64,000 nt of DNA from Halobellus rarus (lineage in GTDB: Archaea; Halobacteriota; Halobacteria; Halobacteriales; Haloferacaceae): the NCBI RefSeq assembly GCF_024494595.1, contig NZ_JANHDI010000001.1, forward strand, positions 248,001 through 312,000. The letters are read 5' to 3'. How positions within the stretch are numbered: position 1 is the first letter of the stretch; every line of letters begins with the position of its first letter. The notes beneath the pieces are model-generated. The model did not search any database and had not been told where the DNA came from. It saw only the letters and a program-made list of their open reading frames with translations. A program made the position numbers and the translations under genes. Shown in pieces: positions 18,549 through 26,903 of the stretch.

Positions 18549-19070
18549 ATGGGTTTGTCGGAGATCGCAGCGGGGCTGGAGTTGAGAACGGAGCAGGTAC
18601 GGCGCGGCGTCGCGACCGTGGACGACACCGACGTCGACCTCGACGCGCGGCTTCGGGAGCACGAGGCCGACCTCCCGTGCACGGCTGCCGCGGCGACGAC
18701 CGTGCTCGAACGGTACGACGAGGGCGCGAGCGTCGGCGACGCGGGCGAGGCGGCGGCGATCGCGCCGGTCACGGCCGCGAAGCTCCTCCACCGGTGCGGG
18801 TTCGAGGGTGTGACGCCGCTGTCGCCGACGGCGCGGCGGGTGCTCCGCGACTGGATCGACGGCCGACTTTCGCGGGCGGACGCGCTCGAACTCACGGGTT
18901 CGGACGAGGCGGAGTTCGCACTCGCCGTCTACGTCGAGACGCACGACCCGATCACGGAACTCGCCGAGGCCGTCCGCCGCGACGCCTCGACGCCGATCGC
19001 GGGCGACGCGCTCGTCTCGAAACGCGACGCGCTCGCCGAGACGATGACCGGCAGTTCCGACCTCCGGTAG
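18549..19070 (+). CDS. Haloarchaeal orphan with HTH-like N-terminus
   Basis: A 173-residue soluble acidic protein. The N-terminus (SEIAAGLELRTEQVRRGVATV) and the middle (EGASVGDAGEAAAIAPVTAAKLLHRCG) look like helix-turn-helix segments, so DNA binding is possible. No catalytic site is visible. The gene is divergent from TFB, with a TATA-like CTTCTTATC at 18516-18524 that fits a leaderless ATG at 18549. It sits between TFB and the second MinD-like gene. I associate it with DUF7858 from memory. The function is unknown. Confidence 0.78.
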   Translation: MGLSEIAAGLELRTEQVRRGVATVDDTDVDLDARLREHEADLPCTAAAATTVLERYDEGASVGDAGEAAAIAPVTAAKLLHRCGFEGVTPLSPTARRVLRDWIDGRLSRADALELTGSDEAEFALAVYVETHDPITELAEAVRRDASTPIAGDALVSKRDALAETMTGSSDLR

Positions 19071-19172
19071 TCTGCCGCCACTCGGTCTCTGCGAACCGCT
19101 CGCTCGGCCTCACGCGGCCGGGCTGTCCACTGCGGTTGAGGTGCGACGAACGAAACGGTCGCGATCGACGCC

Positions 19173-19934
19173 TTACCGACCGACGAGTCCGCCGACCGAT
19201 CCGAGCAGTCCGTCGCCATCCTCGTCCGAGCCCCGGAGCTCCTCTCCTGTGAGTGCGGCGGCGATGCGGCCGATCGCCGCAGCAAACGCGTCCTCGTCGC
19301 CGAGGCAGGCGGGAGCGGCGTCGGCCGCCGTCGCTTCGGTCGCCGGTACAGACACGTCGGCGGTCTCCAGGTCGCCGCGAACCGAAACCACGAGCGAGGC
19401 CTCGGTGCCGACGTCGGCCAGTCGCTCGTGGCACCGCTGGACGGCCTCGGCCCCCCGGTCGCTCGCCGGCGTGACGACGGCGATTCGATCTGCGACGTTC
19501 ACCGCGGCGACGGCCTGGTTCGCCGCGATCGGCGGCACGTCAAGGAGGACGTGATCGAACCGCGACGACGCGGTCGCGATCAGCGACTCGAACCGCCGGG
19601 CGGCCTCGACGCGCTTCGCCCAGGCCAGCCGCTCGAAGGGAGCGTGCGCGGGGCAGACGGCGGCCCGGCCGGGAACGGCTCCGCCGAGATCCAGTGCCAG
19701 TAACCCGGTCGAGAGGTCCCGACCGTCGTCGACGAGGAGTCGCGTCAAGTCCGGGTCGATCCGACCCTGGACGTAATCGGCGAGTCCCTGCGTCGCGAAC
19801 GCGGCGTCGAGGATCGCGACCTCGCGGCCGTCAGCCGCCAGCGCCGCACCGACCTCGACTGCGGTTCGCGTCGTCCCCGCCCCGCCCGCCGCGCCGACGA
19901 ACGCCGTGACGTCCGCCGTCTCCGTCTCTCTCAT
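19173..19934 (-). CDS. ParA/MinD-like protein with degenerate P-loop (TadZ/CpaE-like)
   Basis: A 253-residue protein with the ParA/MinD fold: opening strand TAFVGAAGGAGTTRTAVEVG, the following VAILDAAFATQGLADYVQG (switch I region), FDHVLLDVPPIAANQAV (switch II) and RIAVVTPAS. The P-loop lacks the signature Lys and the catalytic Lys (GGAGTTR instead of GGVGKT), as in CpaE/TadZ proteins, so ATP binding or hydrolysis may be weak or absent. The ATG at 19934 is supported by a TATA-like TTTAAATC about 27 nt upstream. It stops 102 nt from the orphan gene, with which it converges. It may be a non-hydrolysing partner of the canonical ATPase at 16680. Confidence 0.82.
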   Translation of the reverse strand: MRETETADVTAFVGAAGGAGTTRTAVEVGAALAADGREVAILDAAFATQGLADYVQGRIDPDLTRLLVDDGRDLSTGLLALDLGGAVPGRAAVCPAHAPFERLAWAKRVEAARRFESLIATASSRFDHVLLDVPPIAANQAVAAVNVADRIAVVTPASDRGAEAVQRCHERLADVGTEASLVVSVRGDLETADVSVPATEATAADAAPACLGDEDAFAAAIGRIAAALTGEELRGSDEDGDGLLGSVGGLVGR

Positions 19935-20109
19935 ACCCACTCTGGCCGCGCACTGGGATTTAAACAATCCGGTCGGACGTCCGGCCGACCCCGACGCTGT
20001 CACCGAGGTCGTCGCTCGTTTCGCTCGTCGGGATGGCGGCGACGACGTCGTCGGTCACTCGCTCGCGCCGATCACTCGCCGGTGTCGACATCCGCCACGA
20101 TACCGTCGG

Positions 20110-20538
20110 TCATTTGCCCGCCTCGATGGCGGTGGCGATGTCGTCGAGTTCGTCGTCCGAGAGGTCCGGTCGGTCGCCCGCGACCGCGTGGATCGGCCTG
20201 CCGCCGTCGCCCTCGAAGCGCGGGACGATGTGCACGTGCACGTGCGGGACCTCCTGACCGGCGGCGCTCCCGTTGTTCACGCCGACGTTCGACGCGTCGG
20301 CGTCGACGGCCGATTCGATCCGCGGCGTCAGTTCCTGTACGGCCGCCCAGACGTCGGCGGCGATCTCGTCGGGCAGCTCGCCGAGTCGCTCGTAGGCGTC
20401 TTTCGGCACGACGAGCGTGTGACCCGGTGCAAGCGGGTTCGCGTCGAGGAACGCCGCGACCGTGTCGGTCTCGTAGACGATTCGCGCCGGGATCTCGCCG
20501 GCGACGATCTGCTCGAAGATGGTCGGGTCGTCGCTCAT
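20110..20538 (-). CDS. HIT family hydrolase
   Basis: A 142-residue protein with the histidine triad HVHVHIVPR (about residues 98-106) and the family opening TIFEQIVAGEIPARIVYETD. It resembles Hint/HinT-type nucleoside phosphoramidase or nucleotide hydrolases that cleave AMP from adenylated compounds. It is soluble. All three catalytic His residues are intact. Conserved N-terminal LDANPLAPGHTLVVPK is also present. No operon partner is tightly linked: 175 nt separate it from the P-loop gene downstream of it. Confidence 0.95.
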   Translation of the reverse strand: MSDDPTIFEQIVAGEIPARIVYETDTVAAFLDANPLAPGHTLVVPKDAYERLGELPDEIAADVWAAVQELTPRIESAVDADASNVGVNNGSAAGQEVPHVHVHIVPRFEGDGGRPIHAVAGDRPDLSDDELDDIATAIEAGK

Positions 20539-20636
20539 ACGCGGTTCATCGGGGGAATCGCCGAAGTAAGTTCGGGTCTGTACTAGAACGAGGTCGTGAA
20601 CACGGTGGTCGGTGATTCAGCAACGGGATTGAACTC

Positions 20637-20734
20637 GGAAGCCCCCGCGCGCTCGGCTCGGGGGACTCGTTGCGCGCGCTCGCTGTGCTCGCGTGCTTAC
20701 GTCGTCCGCCGTCGCCGAGCGCGCGGCCCCTTCC
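20637..20734. repeat. Imperfect inverted-repeat element (20-nt arms)
   Basis: The left arm at 20637-20656 (GGAAGCCCCCGCGCGCTCGG) pairs with the right arm at 20715-20734 at 17 of 20 positions; the three mismatches all fall in the C/G run. The loop is GC-rich with repeated cgct units and ends in a TTACGTCGTCCGCC stretch. The flanks also resemble one another in inverse sense (GAACTC before, AGTCCC after). It lies in a 259-nt gap. I recall similar GC-rich elements dispersed in haloarchaeal genomes, so this may be one copy of a family; this is not verified. Confidence 0.6.
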
Positions 20735-20797
20735 AGTCCCGCCCGTGTAGTTGTCCCTGCCACCATCGCGCGCCAAAACCGTCTTTCGATCCCGAAA

Positions 20798-21427
20798 TCA
20801 GGACGGGCCGTCGTCGAGCGCCGTTCGGATCGCGTCGTGGACCGCCTCGCGGTATTCCTCGGCGCTGTAGCCGAGTCGCGCGCGCCAGACGTCCTGATAC
20901 GACGGGTGGAGGATGGGAAGCAACGTCGCGAACGGCAGCTCGACCGGCTCTAAGATCCGATCGACGAAACCGTCGATCGTCCGGTCGTCGAGCGCGAGCG
21001 TCGTCGCGGTTGCGTGTTTGCCGGTCGCGACGATCACCGTCGGGTCGACGGTCCCGATCTCTCGCCGGAGGTGCGTCCGACAGTTCGCGCGTTCGATCTC
21101 TGCCGGTTCGCGGTTCGACCCGTCGCCGTCGCAGGGGAAGCACTTCACGGCGTTCGTGACGTAGGCCGCCGGACGGCCGATCTCGACGAGGAGCCGTCTG
21201 ACGCGACGCCCCGAGTGCCGCGCCGTGTAGGCCTTTCCGGTCCAGTTGCCGCCGCGCCACGTCTCCGCGTCGGGGTTCCCGGCACCGGGCGCTTCGCCGA
21301 CGACCATCACGTCGGCGTCGAGGTCGCCGGTCCCCCACGAGATCCGCTCGCGGCACTCGACGAGCGCCGGGCACCGCTCACAGTCGGCTTCGAGGACGTG
21401 CCGTTCGGCGGGGAATTCGGGGTCCAT
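20798..21427 (-). CDS. Uracil-DNA glycosylase, iron-sulfur type
   Basis: A 209-residue UDG superfamily member. The N-terminal CERCPALVEC supplies two cluster cysteines (CxxC), and KCFPCDGDGSNREPAEIERANC supplies the others, as in family 4/5 glycosylases. The active-site motif is GEAPGAGNPD and the C-terminal loop is LHPSYQ, with the catalytic-site His. It removes uracil from DNA, which matters for deaminated cytosine in GC-rich genomes. It overlaps nothing and is followed by prs upstream on the same strand after 27 nt, so the two may share a transcript. Cluster spacing fits a [4Fe-4S] centre. Confidence 0.9.
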   Translation of the reverse strand: MDPEFPAERHVLEADCERCPALVECRERISWGTGDLDADVMVVGEAPGAGNPDAETWRGGNWTGKAYTARHSGRRVRRLLVEIGRPAAYVTNAVKCFPCDGDGSNREPAEIERANCRTHLRREIGTVDPTVIVATGKHATATTLALDDRTIDGFVDRILEPVELPFATLLPILHPSYQDVWRARLGYSAEEYREAVHDAIRTALDDGPS

Positions 21428-21454
21428 CGTCAGTTCCGCTCCGTCGGCGCGCCG

Positions 21455-22321
21455 CTACGCCGCTTCGACCGCGTCGACGGCGGCGGCGACGATCGGCGCG
21501 ACGGAGACGGCGCTCACGTCCCGCTCGACCGTGTCGGTCGCGACGACCCGCTCGATCCCGGCGCGCTCGAGCTTCGTCCGGGCGTTTCGTGCCAGGAGCG
21601 GGTGGACGCACGCCGCGAAGACGCGCTCGGCCCCGTCGGCGTCGAGGTGGGCGACGGCCTCGCTCATCGTCGACCCGGTCGCGACGATGTCGTCGACGAT
21701 CACGACGTCGCGGCCCGCGGCGTCGGCGTCGCTCGGCGAGATTTCGACCTCCGTTCCGGAGTGGCGGGTCTTCTCGAAGTAGTCGGTCTCGCCGCGCCCG
21801 TAGGCGTCACAGGTCGCAACCGCGAGATCGACCGCGCCGGAGTCGGGCGAGAGAAACAGCGGCGCTGTGAGATCGTCGGGGAGCGGATCGGCGAGCAGCC
21901 CCGCGGCGTCGCAGACGGTGACGTGGGCGTCGAAGAAGTCCGTGATCGACTCCTCGTGAGGATTTACGAGGACGACCCGGTCGGCCCCGGTCGAGACCGC
22001 CCGGGCCATCGCCCGCGCGGAGACGGGCTCGCCGGGGTTGAACGCCTCGTCCTGGCGCGCGTAGCCCATATACGGAATCACGGTGACGACCTCGCTCGCG
22101 CCGGCCTCCCGGACGGCGTCCTGCAACTGGAGCAGTTCGACCCACGCGTCGTTCGAGTCCGTCGTCGCGACGACCACCGCGCGGTCGGCGTCGAAGTCGG
22201 GGACGGCGGCGAACGTCTCACCGTCGGGGAAGCGGTCGTACTCGACGGCCGAGAGCGGTTCGCCCAACTCCGAGGCGAGCGCGGCCGCGAGCGCCTGCGA
22301 GGATGCGCCGGGAACGATCAT
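21455..22321 (-). CDS. prs: Ribose-phosphate pyrophosphokinase (PRPP synthetase)
   Basis: A 288-residue archaeal PRPP synthetase, which makes the pyrophosphoryl donor for nucleotide, His and Trp synthesis. Visible motifs are the N-terminal MIVPGASSQALA, PDGETFAAVP, MGYARQDEAF (ATP-binding flexible loop), SPDSGAVDLA, and the PRPP-binding VVIVDDIVATGSTMSEAV. The start at 22321 is chosen because homologues begin with this strand (MI-L/V-PG); the frame is open upstream to 22423 but that part is not conserved-looking. It lies downstream of the beta-propeller gene (156-nt gap) that contains the large palindrome. Confidence 0.95.
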   Translation of the reverse strand: MIVPGASSQALAAALASELGEPLSAVEYDRFPDGETFAAVPDFDADRAVVVATTDSNDAWVELLQLQDAVREAGASEVVTVIPYMGYARQDEAFNPGEPVSARAMARAVSTGADRVVLVNPHEESITDFFDAHVTVCDAAGLLADPLPDDLTAPLFLSPDSGAVDLAVATCDAYGRGETDYFEKTRHSGTEVEISPSDADAAGRDVVIVDDIVATGSTMSEAVAHLDADGAERVFAACVHPLLARNARTKLERAGIERVVATDTVERDVSAVSVAPIVAAAVDAVEAA

Positions 22322-22397
22322 ACCGGTATCTCTCGACCCGCGGTAAAACCCCTTTTCGTCTTCGTTCGGAGTCGCATCGCCGCTTCGATGGTTCTCA

Positions 22398-22478
22398 TAC
22401 TGATTACTCTCGTCTCTTACCACCGAGCGCTACCCCGGTTGACGGCGCTCGGCGGTAAAACGTGAGAGTAATCAGTAT
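22398..22478. repeat. Nested palindromic element (81 bp)
   Basis: The outer arms ATACTGATTACTCTC (22398-22412) and GAGAGTAATCAGTAT (22464-22478) are perfectly complementary. Inside them TTACCACCGAGCGC (about 22418-22431) pairs with GCGCTCGGCGGTAA (about 22445-22458) at 13 of 14 positions. The whole can fold into one long hairpin. It spans the gap between the beta-propeller gene and prs, and its last base is the first of the beta-propeller stop codon. It could be a MITE-like element (terminal inverted repeats without an ORF), a bidirectional terminator, or a structured regulatory RNA. I see no clear target-site duplication. Confidence 0.7.
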
Positions 22479-23368
22479 CAGACCGTGGCGGCCGCGACGT
22501 CTCTCACGCCGAGCACCCGATAGCGCCACTCGTCGCCCGGCAGTCGAACGGCGAGCGTACCGTCGGCGGTGACCGCGTACGACGCCTCGACGCCGTGTGT
22601 CACGGCCACGACGTCGCCGCCGACCGGGAGTTTCTCCTCGACCCAGCGGTCCCGCCCGCCCGACGCGTCGCCGCTCTCTCCCGAATCGAGCCCTCGCGCG
22701 TACAGCGCGCCGTCGACTGCCGCCAGTCCTCGCTCCCGGACGGCGTCGACGGCCTCGACTGACCCCTCAAGAACGTCCATCCAGCCGTTGCCGAGCTTGT
22801 ACAGTCCCGCTCCGGTCGCCACGAGGGGTTCCGCGTCGACGTCGCGGGCGTCGTCGAGGCCGGCGTGGGCCACGCCGCCGGAACCCATCCGGTAGACGCC
22901 GTCGGCGGCGGCGACGAGGCCGCCGTCGAGTGCGCGCACCGGCCCGGTCGTTCCGACGTCGGTCCACGCGGCCGATTCGGTGCCGTGGCCGTCGTCGTTC
23001 CCGACTCTGCGTGCCACTCGGCCCTCGCCGTCGCCTGCGAGCAGCGACCCGTCGTCGAATCCGACGGCCGTGGCCGGGCCGAATCCGGTCTCCGCGAAGT
23101 CGATCTGCGGGGCCGCACTCGAGGTTTCAGCGTCGCGCTCGCCGTCACCGTCGGACCGATCCGCGAGCAACACGTCCTCGTCGGTCGCGACCGCCACCAG
23201 CGATCCGGCGGTCGCAACGTCGCGCGCCTCACACCGGCAACGCAGGCCGAACTCGCCGATCAGGTCGTCGGAGACCGAGACGGAGACGACGCCCAGTCCG
23301 GTCGCGAGCAGCACCGTTTCGGTGCCGGAGTTGTCGGTGTACACTCGCTTCTCGTCGATCGTGGGCAT
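22478..23368 (-). CDS. Beta-propeller-like haloarchaeal protein (HVO_0234-type)
   Basis: A 296-residue soluble acidic protein built from repeating beta-strand units: TVLLATGLGVVSVSVSDD, GSLVAVATDEDVLLADR, GSLLAGDGEGRVARRVG, GGLVAAADGVYRM, PLVATGAGLYKLGNGWMD and RGLAAVDGALYARG, each about 40 residues apart. This is a propeller of about six or seven blades. It has no enzymatic motif. I recall a haloarchaeal family named HVO_0234 beta-propeller at this synteny. The ATG at 23368 starts the first blade. Its stop codon touches the palindrome at 22398-22478. Confidence 0.8.
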   Translation of the reverse strand: MPTIDEKRVYTDNSGTETVLLATGLGVVSVSVSDDLIGEFGLRCRCEARDVATAGSLVAVATDEDVLLADRSDGDGERDAETSSAAPQIDFAETGFGPATAVGFDDGSLLAGDGEGRVARRVGNDDGHGTESAAWTDVGTTGPVRALDGGLVAAADGVYRMGSGGVAHAGLDDARDVDAEPLVATGAGLYKLGNGWMDVLEGSVEAVDAVRERGLAAVDGALYARGLDSGESGDASGGRDRWVEEKLPVGGDVVAVTHGVEASYAVTADGTLAVRLPGDEWRYRVLGVRDVAAATV

Positions 23369-23482
23369 TGCCCGACGTTCGTCGAGACGGGGTAAAAACG
23401 GTGCGAAGCGAGCGGGTGGGGTGTTCGGCGTCGCGACGGGACGGCCGGGTGACAGTCCCGGACGCCGGGGCGCGTCGGCACC

Positions 23483-24052
23483 TCAAAGGAAGTCCCGCAC
23501 TTCGGAGTACCACATCTCGTGGTGGTCGACCTCGCCGATGCGCTCGGCGATGGCGACCGCGAGGACGTGCCAGCAGCGCTCCGTCGGATCTTCGGGGTCG
23601 AGATTGTAGGCGCTGTCCTTGCAGGTGCACCCGCCGTCCTCGACGACGTACTCGTCCTCGTGCCCGACGACGACGGTGAAGTCCCGGTAGCGTTTGACTC
23701 GTCCCTCGGAGACGGCCTCGACGGCGCGCGCCCCGCGGTCGTCGTGACGCGATATCAGGGCGTCGACGGCGTCGGGCGTGAGCTCGCCGCGCTCGGCCAA
23801 CTCGCGCCGCCAGGCGGTCTCGGCGTCCGTCCCCGTCTCGGTCGGGACGACGAAACCGTCGCCCGGGTCGTCGCCGTCGGTGGAACCGCCACCAGCTCCG
23901 GAGCCGGGGACGCTCTCACTGTCGCCCGCAACTTCGGGAAAGCGCTCGCCGTCGTCCGCAACTCCGGATTCGTGGGCGCGTCCGCTGTCTCTCCCGCCCG
24001 AGCCGCGGGAGCCCCCGCTTTCGTTTCCCGCCGAGTCGTCGCCGTCGCTCAC
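23483..24052 (-). CDS. SWIM zinc-finger domain protein
   Basis: A 189-residue protein with a low-complexity acidic Ser/Gly/Asp-rich N-terminal half (about residues 1-75) and a C-terminal SWIM zinc finger. The finger reads [10 protein letters not shown] ... [10 protein letters not shown], giving CxCx(n)CxH. SWIM domains bind DNA or protein; with no helicase or transposase domain it is likely an accessory factor. Upstream in-frame starts at 24118 (ATG) and 24208 would extend toward or into the divergent trm1 gene. GTG at 24052 leaves 98 nt for both promoters and gives a plausible N-terminus ([14 protein letters not shown]); this start is uncertain. Confidence 0.78.
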   Translation of the reverse strand: MSDGDDSAGNESGGSRGSGGRDSGRAHESGVADDGERFPEVAGDSESVPGSGAGGGSTDGDDPGDGFVVPTETGTDAETAWRRELAERGELTPDAVDALISRHDDRGARAVEAVSEGRVKRYRDFTVVVGHEDEYVVEDGGCTCKDSAYNLDPEDPTERCWHVLAVAIAERIGEVDHHEMWYSEVRDFL

Positions 24053-24150
24053 GGCCCGTTCTTCCCCCGGCCCCGACAAAACCTCACCGGTGGCCCGGTC
24101 CGCTCGCGCCGACCGCATCGCTTTTCGCCGCGCGGCGTCCGAGCCGAGGT

Positions 24151-25266
24151 ATGGACGTTCGTGAGGGCGGCGTCGTGGTGTCGGTCCCCGACGCCCGCGA
24201 CGGCGCATCCGAGGGCGCGGGCGACGGCGTGTTCTACAACCCGACGCAGGAACTCAACCGCGACGTGACGGTGGCGACGCTCCGGGCGTACCGCGAGCGC
24301 GAACCCCGCGCGAGCTCGTATCTCGACGCGATGGCCGCGAGCGGGATCCGCGGCGTCCGAGCCGCCGCCGAGGGATACGACGTCACCTGCGCCGACGTCG
24401 ACGCCGACGCGGTCGAACTGGCCCGCGAGAACCTCGCGCGCAACGACCTCGGCGGGGAGGCCGTCGAGCGCGACGTCAACCCCCTCCTGTACGAGTCCCT
24501 GTTCGACGTCGTCGACCTCGACCCCTTCGGCACGCCGATCCCCTTCGCCGACGCGGCCCTCTCGAACGCGCGGAGCATGGTCTGCGTCACCGCCACCGAC
24601 ACCGCGCCGCTGTGTGGGGCCCACCAGCGCTCCGGGATCCGAAAGTACTCGACGCTCCCGCAGAACACCGACTACCATCCCGAGATGGGCCTGCGCGTCC
24701 TGCTCTCGGCGCTGATCCGCACGGCCGCCCGCTACGACAAGGCGGCCGTCCCGATCCTCTCGCACGTCACGCGTCACTACGCTCGCACCTACCTCCAGAT
24801 CGACGCGCGGGCCACGCGGGCGGACGAACTGATCGATCGACTGGGCTACGTCCACCACTGCGAGGACTGCCTCCGCCGGACGCACGAGTTCGGCCTGATC
24901 GCGCACCCTCCAGACCAGTGCGACGCCTGCGGCGGCGACCGAATCCTCTCCGCGGGGCCGCTCTACCTCGGTCCGATCCGCGACGCCGACTTCGTCCACA
25001 CGGTCCGCGAGCACGTCACCGACGAGATGGGCGAGGCCGCGCGGGCCGAACGGCTGCTGGAGACGGTCGAGACGGAGCTCGACACGCCGACGCACTACGA
25101 CCAGCACCGCCTGTGTAAACAGTGGAGCCGCTCCGCGCCCGCGATGGACGATTTCCTGGAGTCGCTTCGGGACGCCGGCTTCGAGGCCACGCGGGCGCAC
25201 TACTCGGGGACGGCGTTCAAAACCGACGCGGGCGTCCCGGAGATCCGCGAGGCGACGACCGAGTAG
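24151..25266 (+). CDS. trm1: tRNA (guanine26-N2)-dimethyltransferase Trm1
   Basis: A 371-residue SAM-dependent enzyme that dimethylates G26 in tRNA. Family motifs: [16 protein letters not shown] near the N-terminus, [13 protein letters not shown] (SAM motif I), [13 protein letters not shown] (catalytic motif IV), [11 protein letters not shown] and the zinc-like CEDC ... CDACGG knuckles (about residues 238-275). The length is normal for archaeal Trm1. It is divergent from the SWIM protein gene and is followed by the YihY-type gene 113 nt later, so it is probably expressed alone. Confidence 0.97.
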   Translation: MDVREGGVVVSVPDARDGASEGAGDGVFYNPTQELNRDVTVATLRAYREREPRASSYLDAMAASGIRGVRAAAEGYDVTCADVDADAVELARENLARNDLGGEAVERDVNPLLYESLFDVVDLDPFGTPIPFADAALSNARSMVCVTATDTAPLCGAHQRSGIRKYSTLPQNTDYHPEMGLRVLLSALIRTAARYDKAAVPILSHVTRHYARTYLQIDARATRADELIDRLGYVHHCEDCLRRTHEFGLIAHPPDQCDACGGDRILSAGPLYLGPIRDADFVHTVREHVTDEMGEAARAERLLETVETELDTPTHYDQHRLCKQWSRSAPAMDDFLESLRDAGFEATRAHYSGTAFKTDAGVPEIREATTE

Positions 25267-25379
25267 GTGGCGGCGTCGGTGCCGTCGGGGAGGAGTCGCG
25301 GAGCCGCCGTGGTTCGAGCGGCGGCGACGCGTCGACCGTCGCCGGGTGATTCTTGTGCGAATCCGCCGAATCGGTCCGT

Positions 25380-26816
25380 GTGAGCGTCTGGACTCGAAAC
25401 CGGTTCGCCGTACCGCGTTCGATCGTCGAAACCGTCCGCGACCGGGAGGTGACGTTCCTCGCGGCGGGGATCTCGTATTACGTCCTCGTCTCGCTCGTGC
25501 CGCTTCTCACGCTCGCGGTCGTCGTCGCGACCGTCGTCGGCGGGGCGGAACTCGCGACGCAGGTCCAATCGATCGCACAGCGATATCTGCTCCCGACCGG
25601 CTCCGAACTCGTCGTGGGCGCGGTCACGGATCCAACGGGGCGCGGGACGCTCTCGATACTCAGCCTGCTGGTCACGACGTGGGGCGCGCTGAAGCTCTTC
25701 CGCGGCATCGACGTCGCCTTCGCTCGGATCTACGAGTATCCCACGAGCCCCGTCATCGAACAGCTGTCGGACGGGGTCATCACGCTCGCGACGCTCGGCG
25801 GGGCGACGATCGGCGTCGTGGTCACGACCGCCGTGATGGCGCTCGTCGACGTGCCGTTCGTCGGCATCGTGAGCCCGCTCGTCCTCCTCGCGTTTCTCGT
25901 CGTCGCGTTCCTCCCCCTCTATACCGTCATTCCGGACGTTCCGATCGGGGTCCGCGAGGCCCTTCCGGGGGCGGTCTTCGCCGCCGTCGGCTGGGCCGTC
26001 CTGAGCGCTGGCTTCGGGCTGTACGCCCAGTTCTCGACCGGCGTCGCCGGGGCGCTCGGGGCGGTTCTGCTGCTCGTAACCTGGTTTTATTTTTCGGGAA
26101 TCCTGGTGCTCACCGGCGCGGTGCTTAACGCGGTGCTCGTGCGCGACGGCGAGGACCGAGACCGGCAGGTACAACACCCGCGGGACCGACGTCCCGAGCG
26201 GACGATGAGCGCGGACGACGAGACGACCGACGACGACGCCGTGTCCGGAGACGCCGGTCCCGCGAGCGACGCACGCGAGGAGCCGAACGCCGCCGACGCC
26301 GACGCCGACGCCGGACCTTCCGCCGACGCGGGCGGCTTCGCTGGCGACACCGACGCCGGACCTTCCGCCACCGACGCGGGCGGCTTCGCTGGCGACACCG
26401 ACGATTCCTCATCCGCCGCCACCGACGTCGATCCCCGCGGTGCGCCCGATATCGATCAGCTCGACCGCCGCGTCGAGGAACTGCGCGCCGACCTCGACGC
26501 CTTCGAGGAGGACGTCCAGTCCCGAACGGTCGAGCGGCCGGACGTCGAATCGGAGATGCGCCGCTACGTCCGCGGGCGACTCCGACGGGGGAAAGCCCGC
26601 GGCTGGGGCCCGTATCTGGTGTTGCTGTACGGCACCGCGGCGACCATCGCCGCGTTCTACCTGCTGGAGGACGACCTGCTGGCGGTGGTCGCGATGCTCG
26701 TGATCTACCTCTCGACGCTCGGGCTCTACGCGCTGTTCGTGATCTTCGGCGTCGGACTGAACGCCCTCGGCGTGCCCGGCCGCCTCGTCGACTGGGTGCG
26801 CGACCGACGGACCTGA
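25380..26816 (+). CDS. YihY/BrkB-type membrane protein fused to a two-helix acidic-linker domain
   Basis: A 478-residue frame made of two parts. Residues 1-270 are a YihY/BrkB-type membrane domain (six hydrophobic helices, SYYVLVSLVPLLTLAV, FFRGIDVAFARIYE-like and WFYFSGILVLTGAVLNA). Then follows an acidic linker, residues 275-360, with a tandem repeat, and a C-terminal region with a coiled coil (DQLDRRVEELRADLDAF) and two membrane helices. An in-frame ATG at 26205 could start a separate protein; in other haloarchaea I recall these as two genes. A GTG at 25380 with a TATA-like element about 30 nt upstream is my start. Transport or envelope roles are suggested for YihY proteins, but the function is not settled. 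Confidence 0.78.
   Translation: MSVWTRNRFAVPRSIVETVRDREVTFLAAGISYYVLVSLVPLLTLAVVVATVVGGAELATQVQSIAQRYLLPTGSELVVGAVTDPTGRGTLSILSLLVTTWGALKLFRGIDVAFARIYEYPTSPVIEQLSDGVITLATLGGATIGVVVTTAVMALVDVPFVGIVSPLVLLAFLVVAFLPLYTVIPDVPIGVREALPGAVFAAVGWAVLSAGFGLYAQFSTGVAGALGAVLLLVTWFYFSGILVLTGAVLNAVLVRDGEDRDRQVQHPRDRRPERTMSADDETTDDDAVSGDAGPASDAREEPNAADADADAGPSADAGGFAGDTDAGPSATDAGGFAGDTDDSSSAATDVDPRGAPDIDQLDRRVEELRADLDAFEEDVQSRTVERPDVESEMRRYVRGRLRRGKARGWGPYLVLLYGTAATIAAFYLLEDDLLAVVAMLVIYLSTLGLYALFVIFGVGLNALGVPGRLVDWVRDRRT
26307..26399 (+). repeat. Tandem repeat coding the acidic linker of the YihY-type protein
   Basis: Two units, 26307-26351 (45 nt) and 26352-26399 (48 nt). They are identical except for a 3-nt insertion (one codon, Thr). 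Each encodes DAGPSA(T)DAGGFAGDT. The exact DNA identity points to a recent duplication by slippage or unequal recombination rather than selection on protein alone. Confidence 0.85.
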
Positions 26817-26903
26817 TCCGTCGGCCGTACGTCTGCGCAAGGTTTTGCTTGCTGAGACCACTTCCCGTGGCTATTTGTTTCCCGCGCGGCGAGTGAGCGA
26901 CCG

